Assembly (NCBI GenBank): GCA_039026935.1
Contig: JBCCLK010000002.1
Location: 62,001 to 126,000 of the forward strand
Reading direction: 5' to 3'
DNA: 64,000 nucleotides
From: MH13 sp039026935
Lineage (GTDB): Bacteria > Pseudomonadota > Alphaproteobacteria > Rhizobiales > MH13
Shown here one piece after another: positions 17,858 to 26,577 of this stretch. The notes below the pieces were generated by a model, which saw only the letters and a list, made by a program, of their open reading frames with translations, did no database searches and had not been told where the DNA came from. The first letter of the stretch is position 1; each line of letters starts with the position of its first letter. Made by a program: the position numbers and the translations under genes.

Positions 17858-18514
17858 ATGACCGAGGCTTTTCCTGCGGCAAGTGAGCCGCCTCAGCCTT
17901 GCACCAAGTGCCCGCGCCTGCACAGCTTTGTTGAAGCGCAGAGGCCAGCGAACCCGACATGGCACAATGCTCCTGTGCCAAGTTTTGGTGACCCACAAGG
18001 TCAGCTTTTAATTGTGGGTCTAGCACCAGGCATGCGCGGTGCGAACCGCACGGGTCGTCCCTTCACAGGCGACTACGCTGGCAAAGTGCTCTACGCAGCG
18101 CTTGCCAAATATGGTTTGACATCTGGAACCTTCGACGAAGACGGCGAAGATGATCTGACCCTACACAACGTTGCGATCACCAACGCGGTACGATGCGTGC
18201 CACCGCAAAACAAGCCTGTCGGCGCCGAGATTAAAACGTGCAACCCATTCCTAAGCGCGCTTTTAGAAGGCATGTCGCAATTGCGGGTGATTCTCGCCTT
18301 GGGGCGTATTTCCCATGATGCTGTTCTTACAGCGTTGGGTGAGAAACGCTCTCTTCACGGGTTTGGCCACAACGCCATGCACCCGCTTCGAGACGACTTC
18401 GTGTTGGTCGATAGCTACCATTGCTCGCGCTACAACATGAATACGGGGCGTTTGACGGTGCCGATGTTTGATGATGTTTTCGCAACCATCAAAGTGGCGC
18501 TCAATCGCAGTTAA
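17858..18514 (+). CDS. Family-5 uracil-DNA glycosylase (UDGb type, Fe-S)
   Basis: Removes uracil and other deaminated bases from DNA. Motif 1 GLAPGMRGANRTGRPFTGD (54-72) lacks the catalytic Asp/Asn of UDG families 1 and 4, as is typical of family 5. Motif 2 is HCSRYNMNTGR (188-198). Cysteines 15, 18, 113 and 128 match the four ligands of a 4Fe-4S cluster. The 218-residue length is usual. Its TAA overlaps the smpB stop tail-to-tail within a single TTAA. Confidence 0.9.
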   Translation: MTEAFPAASEPPQPCTKCPRLHSFVEAQRPANPTWHNAPVPSFGDPQGQLLIVGLAPGMRGANRTGRPFTGDYAGKVLYAALAKYGLTSGTFDEDGEDDLTLHNVAITNAVRCVPPQNKPVGAEIKTCNPFLSALLEGMSQLRVILALGRISHDAVLTALGEKRSLHGFGHNAMHPLRDDFVLVDSYHCSRYNMNTGRLTVPMFDDVFATIKVALNRS

Positions 18515-18996
18515 CCACGGTCTCGCAACAGACGCGCCTTGTCGCGCTGCCAGTCGCGGTCTTTTTGTGTCTGGCGCTTGTCATGGATCTTCTTACCACG
18601 GGCCAGAGCAAGCTCGATCTTCGCCAGCCCACGATCATTGAAGTATATCTTGGTGGGTATGATCGTCATACCGTCACGCTGCGTCGCACCGATAAGCTGG
18701 TTGATCTGACGACGATGCAGAAGCAGGCGACGAGGGCGGCGCGCTTCGTGGTTGAAGCGGTTGCCCTGCAGATACTCGGGCACATAGGCATTGATAAGAA
18801 ATATCTCATCGCCCTCCGCGCTTGCGTAGCTTTCCGCGATCATCGCCTTGCCCTCACGCAGGCTCTTGACCTCGGTCCCCGTCAGTTGAAGCCCGGCTTC
18901 AAATGTCTCCACAAACTCGAAATTGAAACGCGCCTTACGGTTGTCAGCAACGACCCGGCGCGCCGACCCCGCAGTGGTTTTGGACTTGGGTGCCAT
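18511..18996 (-). CDS. smpB: SsrA-binding protein SmpB
   Basis: Brings tmRNA to stalled ribosomes for trans-translation. The 161-residue product has ADNRKARFNFEFVETFEAG, VKSLREGKAMIAESYAS and the basic C-terminal tail HDKRQTQKDRDWQRDKARL that probes the empty mRNA channel. It follows dapA by about 20 bp on the same strand. No tmRNA gene was recognised in the window. Confidence 0.97.
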   Translation of the reverse strand: MAPKSKTTAGSARRVVADNRKARFNFEFVETFEAGLQLTGTEVKSLREGKAMIAESYASAEGDEIFLINAYVPEYLQGNRFNHEARRPRRLLLHRRQINQLIGATQRDGMTIIPTKIYFNDRGLAKIELALARGKKIHDKRQTQKDRDWQRDKARLLRDRG

Positions 18997-19015
18997 AATC
19001 GACGTCCGGTGTCTG

Positions 19016-19903
19016 TTAGCTGTTCAGAAGGCCAGCAAACTGCATGGCGTCCCGCACCGCGGTCTTTGTGCTGTCCGTCACCCCGACAAGCGGCAAGCGC
19101 ACATCCGCTTTGCATTTGCCGAGCATCTCCAGCGCAGTCTTAGCAGGCGACGGGTTCGTCTCCATAAACATTGCCGTATGCAAAGGCATTAGACGATCAT
19201 GGATGGCAAGCGCGGTTTTGAAGTCGTTGGTTGCGCAAGCTGCCTGCATCTCAGCACATAACCTTGGAGCAACGTTGGCCGTCACCGAGATACAGCCCTG
19301 CCCGCCATGCGCATTAAAGCTGATCGCCGTCGCATCTTCACCTGACAATTGGATAAAGTCTTCGCCCATCGCTGCACGTTGCTCGCTGGGGCGCACCAGA
19401 TTGGCCGTCGCATCTTTCACGCCGCAAATATTCCGGCTGTTTTTGTAGAGACGCGCCATGGTCTCAACACTCATGTCAATGACCGAACGACCGGGGATGT
19501 TGTAAATGAGCAGTGGGATATCGGCAGCAGCATCGATCGCCATGTAATGCTGGTAGAGCCCCTCCTGTCCCGGTTTGTTGTAGTAGGGCGTAACAACGAG
19601 GATCGCGTCCGCGCCGACAGACTTTGCGTGCTGTGCGAAATCGATAGCTTCCAGCGTGTTGTTGGAACCGGCACCAGCAATGACAGGCGCGCGGCCTGCG
19701 GACCGTTTTACAACACGCTCAACGACTGCCTTATGCTCATCATGGGAGAGCGTCGGCGATTCACCAGTGGTCCCAACCGGGACGAGGCCAGAGGAGCCTT
19801 CGGCAATCTGCCAATCAATGATTGCGTCAAGCGCATCGAAGTCGACCGCATCGCCATCAAACGGGGTTACAAGAGCGGGGATGGAGCCTGTCAGCTTCAC
19901 CAT
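19016..19903 (-). CDS. dapA: 4-hydroxy-tetrahydrodipicolinate synthase
   Basis: First committed step of lysine and diaminopimelate synthesis: pyruvate plus aspartate semialdehyde. The 295-residue TIM barrel has the Schiff-base Lys163 in ICGVKDATA, Tyr134 in LLIYNIPGRS and the Thr45-Thr46 pair in GTTGESPT. An ATG at 19909 has its only Shine-Dalgarno-like GGAG one base away, whereas the ATG at 19903 has that GGAG at 7 bases, so 19903 was chosen. It is divergent from the lytic transglycosylase gene. Confidence 0.96.
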   Translation of the reverse strand: MVKLTGSIPALVTPFDGDAVDFDALDAIIDWQIAEGSSGLVPVGTTGESPTLSHDEHKAVVERVVKRSAGRAPVIAGAGSNNTLEAIDFAQHAKSVGADAILVVTPYYNKPGQEGLYQHYMAIDAAADIPLLIYNIPGRSVIDMSVETMARLYKNSRNICGVKDATANLVRPSEQRAAMGEDFIQLSGEDATAISFNAHGGQGCISVTANVAPRLCAEMQAACATNDFKTALAIHDRLMPLHTAMFMETNPSPAKTALEMLGKCKADVRLPLVGVTDSTKTAVRDAMQFAGLLNS

Positions 19904-20161
19904 GGCCATTCTCCATGTGAAGGGTACGCAAAAAACCGACGCGGCGAGGCATTAGGACTGCATCGTGTTGCTGCCGGAAGACGAAAAGGGGCGTCGCTTA
20001 CCAACACGGTAAGAAAGGCCCCAGGCGAGTGGCGCGGACATTAGGCAGCTTCGGATGATCCCGCAAGTCGCTGCGCCTTCACTGTTCTAAAACAGATGCT
20101 CTGCCCGACTTTTGCCACCGAATCTGCGTGAAATGTTCATAAGTTTAATAGGCTGGAAACC

Positions 20162-22156
20162 ATGATACGGGATGAAGCTACCATGCATCAACACGCCCCA
20201 ACGTCCAAAGCCAGCATGTTACACAGATCAAATGTCCCTCATTTAAGCGCCTTAGTCGCTGTGTGGGTTATGGTCATCGCCACATTCAGCGCCGCGTTCG
20301 GCGTGGACCGCGCAAAGGCTGACGAGGTCGACGCTCTGCGTCCAGTGGTCCAAGCGCTTGCCAGTAACCGAGGTCAGGCCGCCTATGCGGCGGCGCAGTC
20401 GATCTCTGATGCCACCGTTCGAGATCTCGGACTATGGCTGATCGCGCGGACCAAGACAGACGACCTACCCATCGAACTGCGCACAGCGTTTCGCGATGCT
20501 TTTGCCCAATGGCCAGGTGGCTCGGTGATCACAAGACAAACCGAATCCATCATTGCAGATGCATATGGTTCACGTACGCCGCCGCTGACCATCACCGGCA
20601 CTGAAGCTGCCCGGACCACCGAAGGTCAGTTGATGCAGGCCGAGGCACTCCTGCAGGCAGGTCAGCGTGATGAAGCCCGCTCCGTTGCTTCACGCCTCTG
20701 GCGCAGTGATGTTCTGGAAGATGGGCTTGAGGCAAGATTGCTCGGCTCCCTTGGTGATCTTTTAAGCCAAGATGACCATAAGTTTCGTGCGCACTGGCTC
20801 CTTTATCGTGACCGGGTAACGGGCGCTGAGCGTCTCGGCCAGTTTCTCACAGCAGCAGACCGTGCTTCCATAACCACGCGCGGTCGTGCGATCCGAGACG
20901 GTGGCGCAGCCCTTTCCACGGTACGCAGCGCCCTGCGCAGCAATCCTGGCGACATCCATCTGGCTTTCGAGCTAGCCCGCCTTCACCGCCGCGCCGATCG
21001 CCCGCAGGACGCTGCCAATGTTCTCCTGCAAGTTCGCGAGAGCGGTGATGCCTTAGTGCGACCGGACCTTTGGTGGCGCGAGCGCCATATCGTAACACGT
21101 GATCTGCTTGAGATTGGTCAACCCGATGCTGCTTACCGTCTGGCAAGCGCGCCTACCGGTTCAAGCGCCAGCAACGAAGCACAGCGGGCCTTTCTGGCCG
21201 GTTGGATCGCGCTTCGCTTCTTGAATGATACGCAGCGCGCTGAGCCGCATTTCCGACAGATATTGGAGATCGGGACAACGCCGATCACACGCGCTCGAGG
21301 CTATTACTGGCTTGGACGCACCCTTTCCTCTCGTGGCGATAGCACAGGCGCTAACCAGGCGTTCGCTCAGGCGATGACCTATGGCGAGACCTTCTATGGT
21401 CAGGCGGCGGCAACCCTTGCCAATGTCTCCGTCCGCTTCGGCCAAGTGCCAAACGCGCGACGGCCGCAAAGCGCTTTCTTCACCTATGCCGACTTGCTTT
21501 ACCGGCTTGGTCGCAGGGTGGATGCGCGGATCTTCCTTTACGATATGGCGCGCGAGAGCACGAACCCTGCTGAGGTTGTCGCCATGGCTGACCTGGCCGA
21601 ACGCCACGGCGATGCGACGAGTGTTGTGCAAATCGGTAAGCTGGGTGCGCGAAACCATCGTTCGCTGGCACTGCTGGGCTATCCCACAGGAGCGTTTCCA
21701 CAGAATGCACAAATTCCTGAGCGCTTACCTCAAGCTGTTGCATACGCTATCGCGCGGCAGGAAAGTGGGTTCGATGCCGCCGCGCGCAGCCGTGCCGGAG
21801 CCCTTGGCTTGATGCAGCTCATGCCAGAGACCGCACGCCGCATTGCCAGTGATGTTGGCGTTTCCCATTCCACGGGTCGTCTGACGTCAGACCCGGCGCA
21901 TAACGTAACGCTGGGTGCCTATCACCTGGATGAGCTTCTGGCCGACTATGACGGCTCGTACATCCTCACCTTTATCGCCTACAATGCAGGTCCCGGGCGT
22001 GTACCGCAGTGGATCGAGCGTTTTGGCGACCCGCGTGGCGGCACGGTCGACGTTCTCGATTGGATCGAAATCATTCCGTTTTCTGAAACGCGCAGCTATG
22101 TGCAACGGGTGCTTGAGAACATCTTCGTCTACCAGCACATCACAGCAAACGGCTAA
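20162..22156 (+). CDS. slt: Soluble lytic murein transglycosylase
   Basis: Periplasmic enzyme cleaving the MurNAc-GlcNAc bond of peptidoglycan. The 664-residue product has a hydrophobic signal segment around 28-50, ending near the AKADE cleavage region. A long superhelical TPR-like helical domain (about 55-500) follows. The C-terminal SLT domain has catalytic Glu in ARQESGFDAAARSRAGALG, then LMQLMPETARRIA and IAYNAGPGRVPQW. Other in-frame starts (20183, 20216) would shorten only the pre-signal tail. It is divergent from dapA. Confidence 0.93.
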   Translation: MIRDEATMHQHAPTSKASMLHRSNVPHLSALVAVWVMVIATFSAAFGVDRAKADEVDALRPVVQALASNRGQAAYAAAQSISDATVRDLGLWLIARTKTDDLPIELRTAFRDAFAQWPGGSVITRQTESIIADAYGSRTPPLTITGTEAARTTEGQLMQAEALLQAGQRDEARSVASRLWRSDVLEDGLEARLLGSLGDLLSQDDHKFRAHWLLYRDRVTGAERLGQFLTAADRASITTRGRAIRDGGAALSTVRSALRSNPGDIHLAFELARLHRRADRPQDAANVLLQVRESGDALVRPDLWWRERHIVTRDLLEIGQPDAAYRLASAPTGSSASNEAQRAFLAGWIALRFLNDTQRAEPHFRQILEIGTTPITRARGYYWLGRTLSSRGDSTGANQAFAQAMTYGETFYGQAAATLANVSVRFGQVPNARRPQSAFFTYADLLYRLGRRVDARIFLYDMARESTNPAEVVAMADLAERHGDATSVVQIGKLGARNHRSLALLGYPTGAFPQNAQIPERLPQAVAYAIARQESGFDAAARSRAGALGLMQLMPETARRIASDVGVSHSTGRLTSDPAHNVTLGAYHLDELLADYDGSYILTFIAYNAGPGRVPQWIERFGDPRGGTVDVLDWIEIIPFSETRSYVQRVLENIFVYQHITANG

Positions 22157-22241
22157 GTGCTGCTCAAGGGGGTTCTCAAAGCCCCTATGGGCCCTCTAAG
22201 ATCGTTGGATCATCGAAGCGAGTTGGGCAGGCATACGCGGT

Positions 22242-23111
22242 ATGGAACGTACAGTTCTGGCAAGCGACGGACTTGCCCTTTGCGTTGAAGATACGCAACC
22301 CACAGGTTGGTTGCATGCTTGCGCAACGCGGCTGCCGCTTCTGTGCCTTGCAGGTCTCACGCGTACCAAAGGCGATTTCAATGACCTGCGCGACTTCTTT
22401 GTTGCACATGAGACCAGGCCTCGGCGTGTCGTCACGCTAGATGCGCGCGGGCGCGGTGCATCTGCATGGTCTTCAAAAGCTGACGATTACAGCGTCTTGA
22501 GAGAAGCAGATGATGTGGCAAGTATCGCCTGCGCGCTGGGGCTACATCCCGTTGTGGTCGTTGGAACCTCCCGAGGTGGCATCCTGGCGATGGTGCTTGC
22601 TGTTGCTAAACCTGCTCTGCTTGCAGGCGCCGTGCTTAACGACATCGGTCCAAGCATTCCCGCCATGGGCCTAGAACGGTTAAAAGCTCAGCTTGGTCGG
22701 CGAACCCTACCTGACACGTGGCCAGACGCGGTGCGGCGCGTGAAGAAGGCCCTCGGTGATCAGTTTCCCGCTTTTTCTCAGAGCGACTGGGAAGACTATG
22801 CGCGGCTAACCTTCGCAGAGAAGGATGGAAAGCCCGCTGTCGCGTATGATCCCAAGTTGCTTGAGCCCATGGCGAAGCTCGTAGTACCGCCGACCGGCAT
22901 TAATCTCGCTGCCCCCTTCAAGGCGTTGGCAGCCAGACCCGTGATGCTCATCCGCGGTGAGCATTCGGACTTGTTGAGCCAAGACGGGTTAGACCAAGCA
23001 ACTGATAAGGGAGCTACCGCCATAACGGTCGCGGGAGAAGGCCATGCGCCCGCGCTACGCGGCCCCGTGCTGGAAGAGATCGACGCCTTCCTTACAAGTG
23101 CTCACCTCTAG
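22242..23111 (+). CDS. Alpha/beta hydrolase whose stop codon lies in a repeat element
   Basis: A 289-residue cytosolic alpha/beta-fold hydrolase with the nucleophile elbow VVGTSRGGILA (Ser110), an acid in RGEHSDLL (Asp243) and His268 in GEGHAPAL. The oxyanion region is LCLAGLTRTKGDF, and DARGRGAS is a typical family strand. Substrate is unknown. The TAG stop (23109-23111) is inside the CTAGAG border of repeat copy B, so the natural C-terminus may have been trimmed or extended by that insertion. Confidence 0.85.
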   Translation: MERTVLASDGLALCVEDTQPTGWLHACATRLPLLCLAGLTRTKGDFNDLRDFFVAHETRPRRVVTLDARGRGASAWSSKADDYSVLREADDVASIACALGLHPVVVVGTSRGGILAMVLAVAKPALLAGAVLNDIGPSIPAMGLERLKAQLGRRTLPDTWPDAVRRVKKALGDQFPAFSQSDWEDYARLTFAEKDGKPAVAYDPKLLEPMAKLVVPPTGINLAAPFKALAARPVMLIRGEHSDLLSQDGLDQATDKGATAITVAGEGHAPALRGPVLEEIDAFLTSAHL

Positions 23112-23215
23112 AGAGTTTTATCGCAAAAGTGTATGCGGTCTTGCGGCTCGAAAACGTTTCAAAACAAAAGCTTAGAGTGTCTTTTGTGAATCGAAGATCA
23201 CGAGAAATACTCTAG
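23108..23215 (+). repeat. Dispersed CTAGAG...CTCTAG element, copy B (108 bp)
   Basis: Same orientation as copy C (29791-29898) and opposite to copy A. It keeps the borders, AAAAGTGTATGCGG near the left end and CAAAACAAAAGCTTAGAG in the centre. The right-hand hairpin pairs CTTTTGTGA with TCACGAGAAA using G-T pairs, while copy C keeps the stem with different bases. Confidence 0.85.
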
Positions 23216-23373
23216 AACCAGAGCGACGCGGCAACCTGTGGTCGTCCAAGTGGCGAGTGGCACGATGATTCTCTGGGTCAGCACAGGTGTAAGAGCAGGC
23301 CAGATAGCCGAGCTCATTACAAAAAAATACCGGGCTAACGAGGCAAAAAACCTACCTTGTTGACGAGCTTGGT

Positions 23374-24066
23374 CTATCCGTCTTTCTCGACTGGCGTTTC
23401 CGCTTTGCCTTTACCGCCACCTTTGGCAAAATCAGTCTCACCGCCAGCTGCAAGAGTGGCGGCCTGACCAATCCAGTCCTCGCGCTCTATACGCCCGGGA
23501 AAGGCGAGAAACATTCCAATCCAACGGACCTCAATAGGGATCAACGCGGCAACCTGGCTGAAATGATAGATCCCTAGCTCGTTGAGCTTTGCCTCATTCA
23601 CCTTACCGATGCCCTTGATGCGCTGGAGATCGTCCCTGGTGCCGCCTTCTGGCGCCTCAAGTCCTTCGGGCCGTGTGCCAACCGCATCGGCTTTGTCTTC
23701 GTTGCTTGCTCCTGCGGGCAGTGCCGCGATGGCTGCGGCCATCCCCGCTTCATCCATTTCGACAGATGTATTGGGTTCTGCGGCCACGGGCGTTGGAGCA
23801 GGCTTTTCAACAGGTTCTGCTACCGGCTCAACCGGCGGTGCCCGTTTCGGCGCTGGCTTTGGTGTCGGCGCAGGTTCTGGAGCCTCAGCTTTAGCAGCGA
23901 CCGTTGCCGTTGCAGCAGCGGCGGCTGTAGCGGCAGGCATTGCTTTCACGCCGTAGACACCGCCCTGCCCCGAAGCAAAGAAGTGGCGCAGGACGCAACC
24001 GAAGACTGCGCCCAGAATAAAGACAGCCAGAATGAGAAGCGCTGTATGGAGTGTTAGGTAAAACAT
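23374..24066 (-). CDS. Membrane-anchored helix-hairpin-helix protein
   Basis: A 230-residue protein with one N-terminal membrane helix (5-25), a Pro/Ala/Glu-rich linker (about 42-100), an Asp/Glu-rich stretch and a C-terminal helix-hairpin-helix module, DLQRIKGIGKVNEAKLNELG (146-165), continuing YHFSQVAAL. This C-terminal module matches the type seen in predicted 5' nuclease-like H3TH proteins. Such modules often bind DNA non-specifically, but here only the HhH part exists and no nuclease residues are visible. AGGAG lies 8 bases before the ATG at 24066; an in-frame GTG at 24084 overlaps the upstream peptide stop. It is third in an operon after the OmpA/BON gene. Confidence 0.8.
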   Translation of the reverse strand: MFYLTLHTALLILAVFILGAVFGCVLRHFFASGQGGVYGVKAMPAATAAAAATATVAAKAEAPEPAPTPKPAPKRAPPVEPVAEPVEKPAPTPVAAEPNTSVEMDEAGMAAAIAALPAGASNEDKADAVGTRPEGLEAPEGGTRDDLQRIKGIGKVNEAKLNELGIYHFSQVAALIPIEVRWIGMFLAFPGRIEREDWIGQAATLAAGGETDFAKGGGKGKAETPVEKDG

Positions 24067-24080
24067 AGACCGCGCTCCTA

Positions 24081-24182
24081 TCACTTATCGTTGACGGGTT
24101 TGGACGTAAACCAGCCCGTCACAATGCCGATGAGGAAGGCGATCAGCAGGAAAAACCATAGCTGTGAAATAAGATAATACAT
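24081..24182 (-). CDS. 33-residue single-span membrane peptide
   Basis: A small open frame starting MYYLISQLWFFLLIAFLIG and ending in a short polar tail (TSKPVNDK), almost all one membrane helix. Its ATG lies 10 bp after the OmpA/BON stop, and its TGA sits immediately before the HhH gene, leaving no free spacer. Hydrophobic pattern, position and tight packing argue that it is real. Ribosome-site support is weak. Function is unknown; it may partner the two envelope proteins around it. Confidence 0.6.
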   Translation of the reverse strand: MYYLISQLWFFLLIAFLIGIVTGWFTSKPVNDK

Positions 24183-24192
24183 CGTCTATGCT

Positions 24193-26346
24193 CTATTCCG
24201 CTACGCGTTCAACTGTGAATTCGATCCGCCTGTTCAAAGCCCGCCCCCGCGAAGTCGCGTTGTCGGCAATTGGCTCGTTTTCGCCAAAACCGATTGCCGT
24301 CAAACGGTCAGTCGTTATCCCGGCAGACACAAGATAATCGACGATGGCGCTCGCACGCGCTTCAGACAATTGCTGGTTTAGCGCATCAGAGCCTTGGGCA
24401 TCTGTGTGACCTGCAACCTCAACGCTGGCATCAGAGCAGGTCCGCAGCGTCTGCGCTAGCTGGTCAAGAAGATCAAAACTCAGTGCATCAATGATCGCCT
24501 GCCCAGTTTCAAACAAAATGACATCGCTAGCAAGAAGAACATCCAGATTGGCCTGACAAACAGCCGAGCTGACTTGGAGAGCAGGTGCATCGATCGCGGG
24601 TGCGGCGACAACCTCTAGGTCCGTCGTTAAAGCGAACCCTTGAGGCAAAGACGCGCCAAGCTCGCTTTCGATACTGTCACGTTCAGCAACGCTCGGTGCG
24701 AGGCCAGATAGGGACAGTGTTTGATCTTCAAGGGTCAGCTGACCATTTTTCAACCCAACCAGACCGCGCAAACCAGCCTGCGCGGCAGCCAAAAAGCCGC
24801 TCGGTGCACCGTCAGCGACAATCAACCTACTGGTCCGCCGCTCATACGCAGAGAACAACGCGTCGATATCTGTAGACAGGGTCTCAGCGGTTGCCTCATC
24901 GGGGCCAAATCCTGACAGCGCGATACCGGCATCATCGAAGATAGCTGACAAGGCGAAGGGAGATTCAGGTGGAGCCTTGACCAACGACACGACAGTAAGC
25001 GCATCACCTATCTCGCTGCGCAAGGCATCAAGCTGATCTTCGACACCGGCAAAGGCAGCTCGGTCGCGCGTTGTCCCCTCAATGGTGAAAACGTCACCCT
25101 CCAAGGTTCCGCTGCCCTCCACAAGGTCTGCCAGAATGCCAACCGTTTTGGCGAACAAACCCCCAATATCAACATTGGACGGAGCACCGCGCGCAATCGT
25201 TGCCGTATCTATCGCCTCATCATTGAGCGCTTCTATCCGGTCGAGAACCACGGCACGTGATGTTTCGTCCGGCAGATGGCCAGAGAGTGTAAATGCCACG
25301 CCATCATGCACAAGGGCGATGCGATAAGGGTCGACCAAAGGAGGCGCGATACGTCCTGACAGGCTATCAAAACCATCAGGGAGAACACCAAGAAACGCGT
25401 TAGCTTGAACGAACGCATCGTTGTCCGGCGCTTCACCCTGCAGTGTTAGAGCAGCATCCTCGATGGAAGCTTCCGCCGCGATCAGTTGAGCCATCTGACC
25501 GAGTAACGCCGTTGCAGCCGTAGCAAACCCTTCAGGTTCCCCCGAACCTAAGGTCATCTGATCATCAACTGCGCCAAATGCTTGCGCGGCAGCGATAATG
25601 GCAGACCTTGCCTCTTCGCTCGGAACGGTACCGGTGAGTGTGACACCTGAACCCAGATCGCCCGACGCATCAGCGCCCCACACATAAGGCGATGCGAGAG
25701 GCGGCCTCAAGGTGATGGTTCCGCGTGTTAGACCGAGCGGTGGATTGGTAAGACGTTCCTGCTCGATCTTGAAACTTTCTAGTGTTGCTGCCGTAGCATC
25801 CACACTGAATACTGTTCCCGAAAGTGAGGCGTTGCCTTCGCTCAAAGACTGCAATGTTCTCGCTACAAAATTTGCGAACTGAGAGAAGTTTGCAGGCGCT
25901 CCACGCGCAAGCTCCAGCCCGCTGGCGTCAGGCGCAACACCCACAATACTCTCCAAAGATGCTATCAGCTGGGCACGATCTATATCTGTTGGAACACTGC
26001 CTGATACAGAGGTCTCGTTACCAGACGTCGAAAATGAGAGTTCATAAGGATCGGCAAGCGGCAAAAGCTCAAGCTGCGATCCGTCAACGCGGAATACGCC
26101 GCTCACGCGCTCCGCAGCCTGCAACGCTGCCGTCCGAGCAGCTTCCGACGGAGCTGTACCTAATAACGTAACGTCGCGCCCATCCAGCGTTGCGGTGGCC
26201 CAAGGCACGCCATCTTCAACGAGCATAGATGCGGTACGGGTTGTCAAATCCTCTTCTATGACGGACCCGCGGACCAAAAGCGCGACAACAGTCAGAATGA
26301 CCAGCGTCAGTAAGCCCGAGATGATCCAGGCGCGCCAGTTACACAT
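24193..26346 (-). CDS. OmpA-family protein with four tandem BON-like repeats
   Basis: A 717-residue envelope protein. An N-terminal membrane helix (about 8-26) is followed by a BON-like segment (35-98). Four tandem repeats of about 120 residues follow, each opening [DS]P[YF]: 99-218, 219-338, 339-461 and 462-586. Each repeat carries a 'LSG..P....R' BON-type half and a 'GAP...F......L..L' half. The C-terminal OmpA domain (587-717) has ILFETGQAIID, VEVAGHTDAQG and GFGENEPIADN, the peptidoglycan-binding signature. It is first in an operon with the 33-residue peptide and the HhH protein. Likely role: tethering the membrane to peptidoglycan; the repeats' ligand is unknown. Confidence 0.88.
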   Translation of the reverse strand: MCNWRAWIISGLLTLVILTVVALLVRGSVIEEDLTTRTASMLVEDGVPWATATLDGRDVTLLGTAPSEAARTAALQAAERVSGVFRVDGSQLELLPLADPYELSFSTSGNETSVSGSVPTDIDRAQLIASLESIVGVAPDASGLELARGAPANFSQFANFVARTLQSLSEGNASLSGTVFSVDATAATLESFKIEQERLTNPPLGLTRGTITLRPPLASPYVWGADASGDLGSGVTLTGTVPSEEARSAIIAAAQAFGAVDDQMTLGSGEPEGFATAATALLGQMAQLIAAEASIEDAALTLQGEAPDNDAFVQANAFLGVLPDGFDSLSGRIAPPLVDPYRIALVHDGVAFTLSGHLPDETSRAVVLDRIEALNDEAIDTATIARGAPSNVDIGGLFAKTVGILADLVEGSGTLEGDVFTIEGTTRDRAAFAGVEDQLDALRSEIGDALTVVSLVKAPPESPFALSAIFDDAGIALSGFGPDEATAETLSTDIDALFSAYERRTSRLIVADGAPSGFLAAAQAGLRGLVGLKNGQLTLEDQTLSLSGLAPSVAERDSIESELGASLPQGFALTTDLEVVAAPAIDAPALQVSSAVCQANLDVLLASDVILFETGQAIIDALSFDLLDQLAQTLRTCSDASVEVAGHTDAQGSDALNQQLSEARASAIVDYLVSAGITTDRLTAIGFGENEPIADNATSRGRALNRRIEFTVERVAE

Positions 26347-26520
26347 AGTTTCCCTCGCACTCTATGGTCACTCACATGGATAAACCCACGCCGTTAACGG
26401 CGACAATTTGGCAGGAACGCAACTTACACGTGCATCCACACTGTGCCGCAGATAGAGCGTTAATAAACGTATAATCAAGAGGGAAATTAAGCGGTTGATG
26501 CGTCCGGTTTGACGCACCCA

Positions 26521-26553
26521 AATAAAAAAGAGCCCGGCAAAAACCGGGCTCTC
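26521..26553 (-). terminator. Rho-independent terminator of the porin gene
   Basis: AGAGCCCGG (26529-26537) and CCGGGCTCT (26544-26552) form a perfect 9-bp stem. On the minus strand TTTTTTATT follows directly. It lies about 25 bp after the porin stop and separates the porin from the OmpA operon. Confidence 0.92.
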
Positions 26554-26577
26554 TCAATTCTAACTAACCGCTGAGGG

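Noticed and set aside
19349..20044. A plus-strand open frame of 231 codons opposite dapA
   Set aside because: Antisense to a certain gene with no ribosome site or motif.
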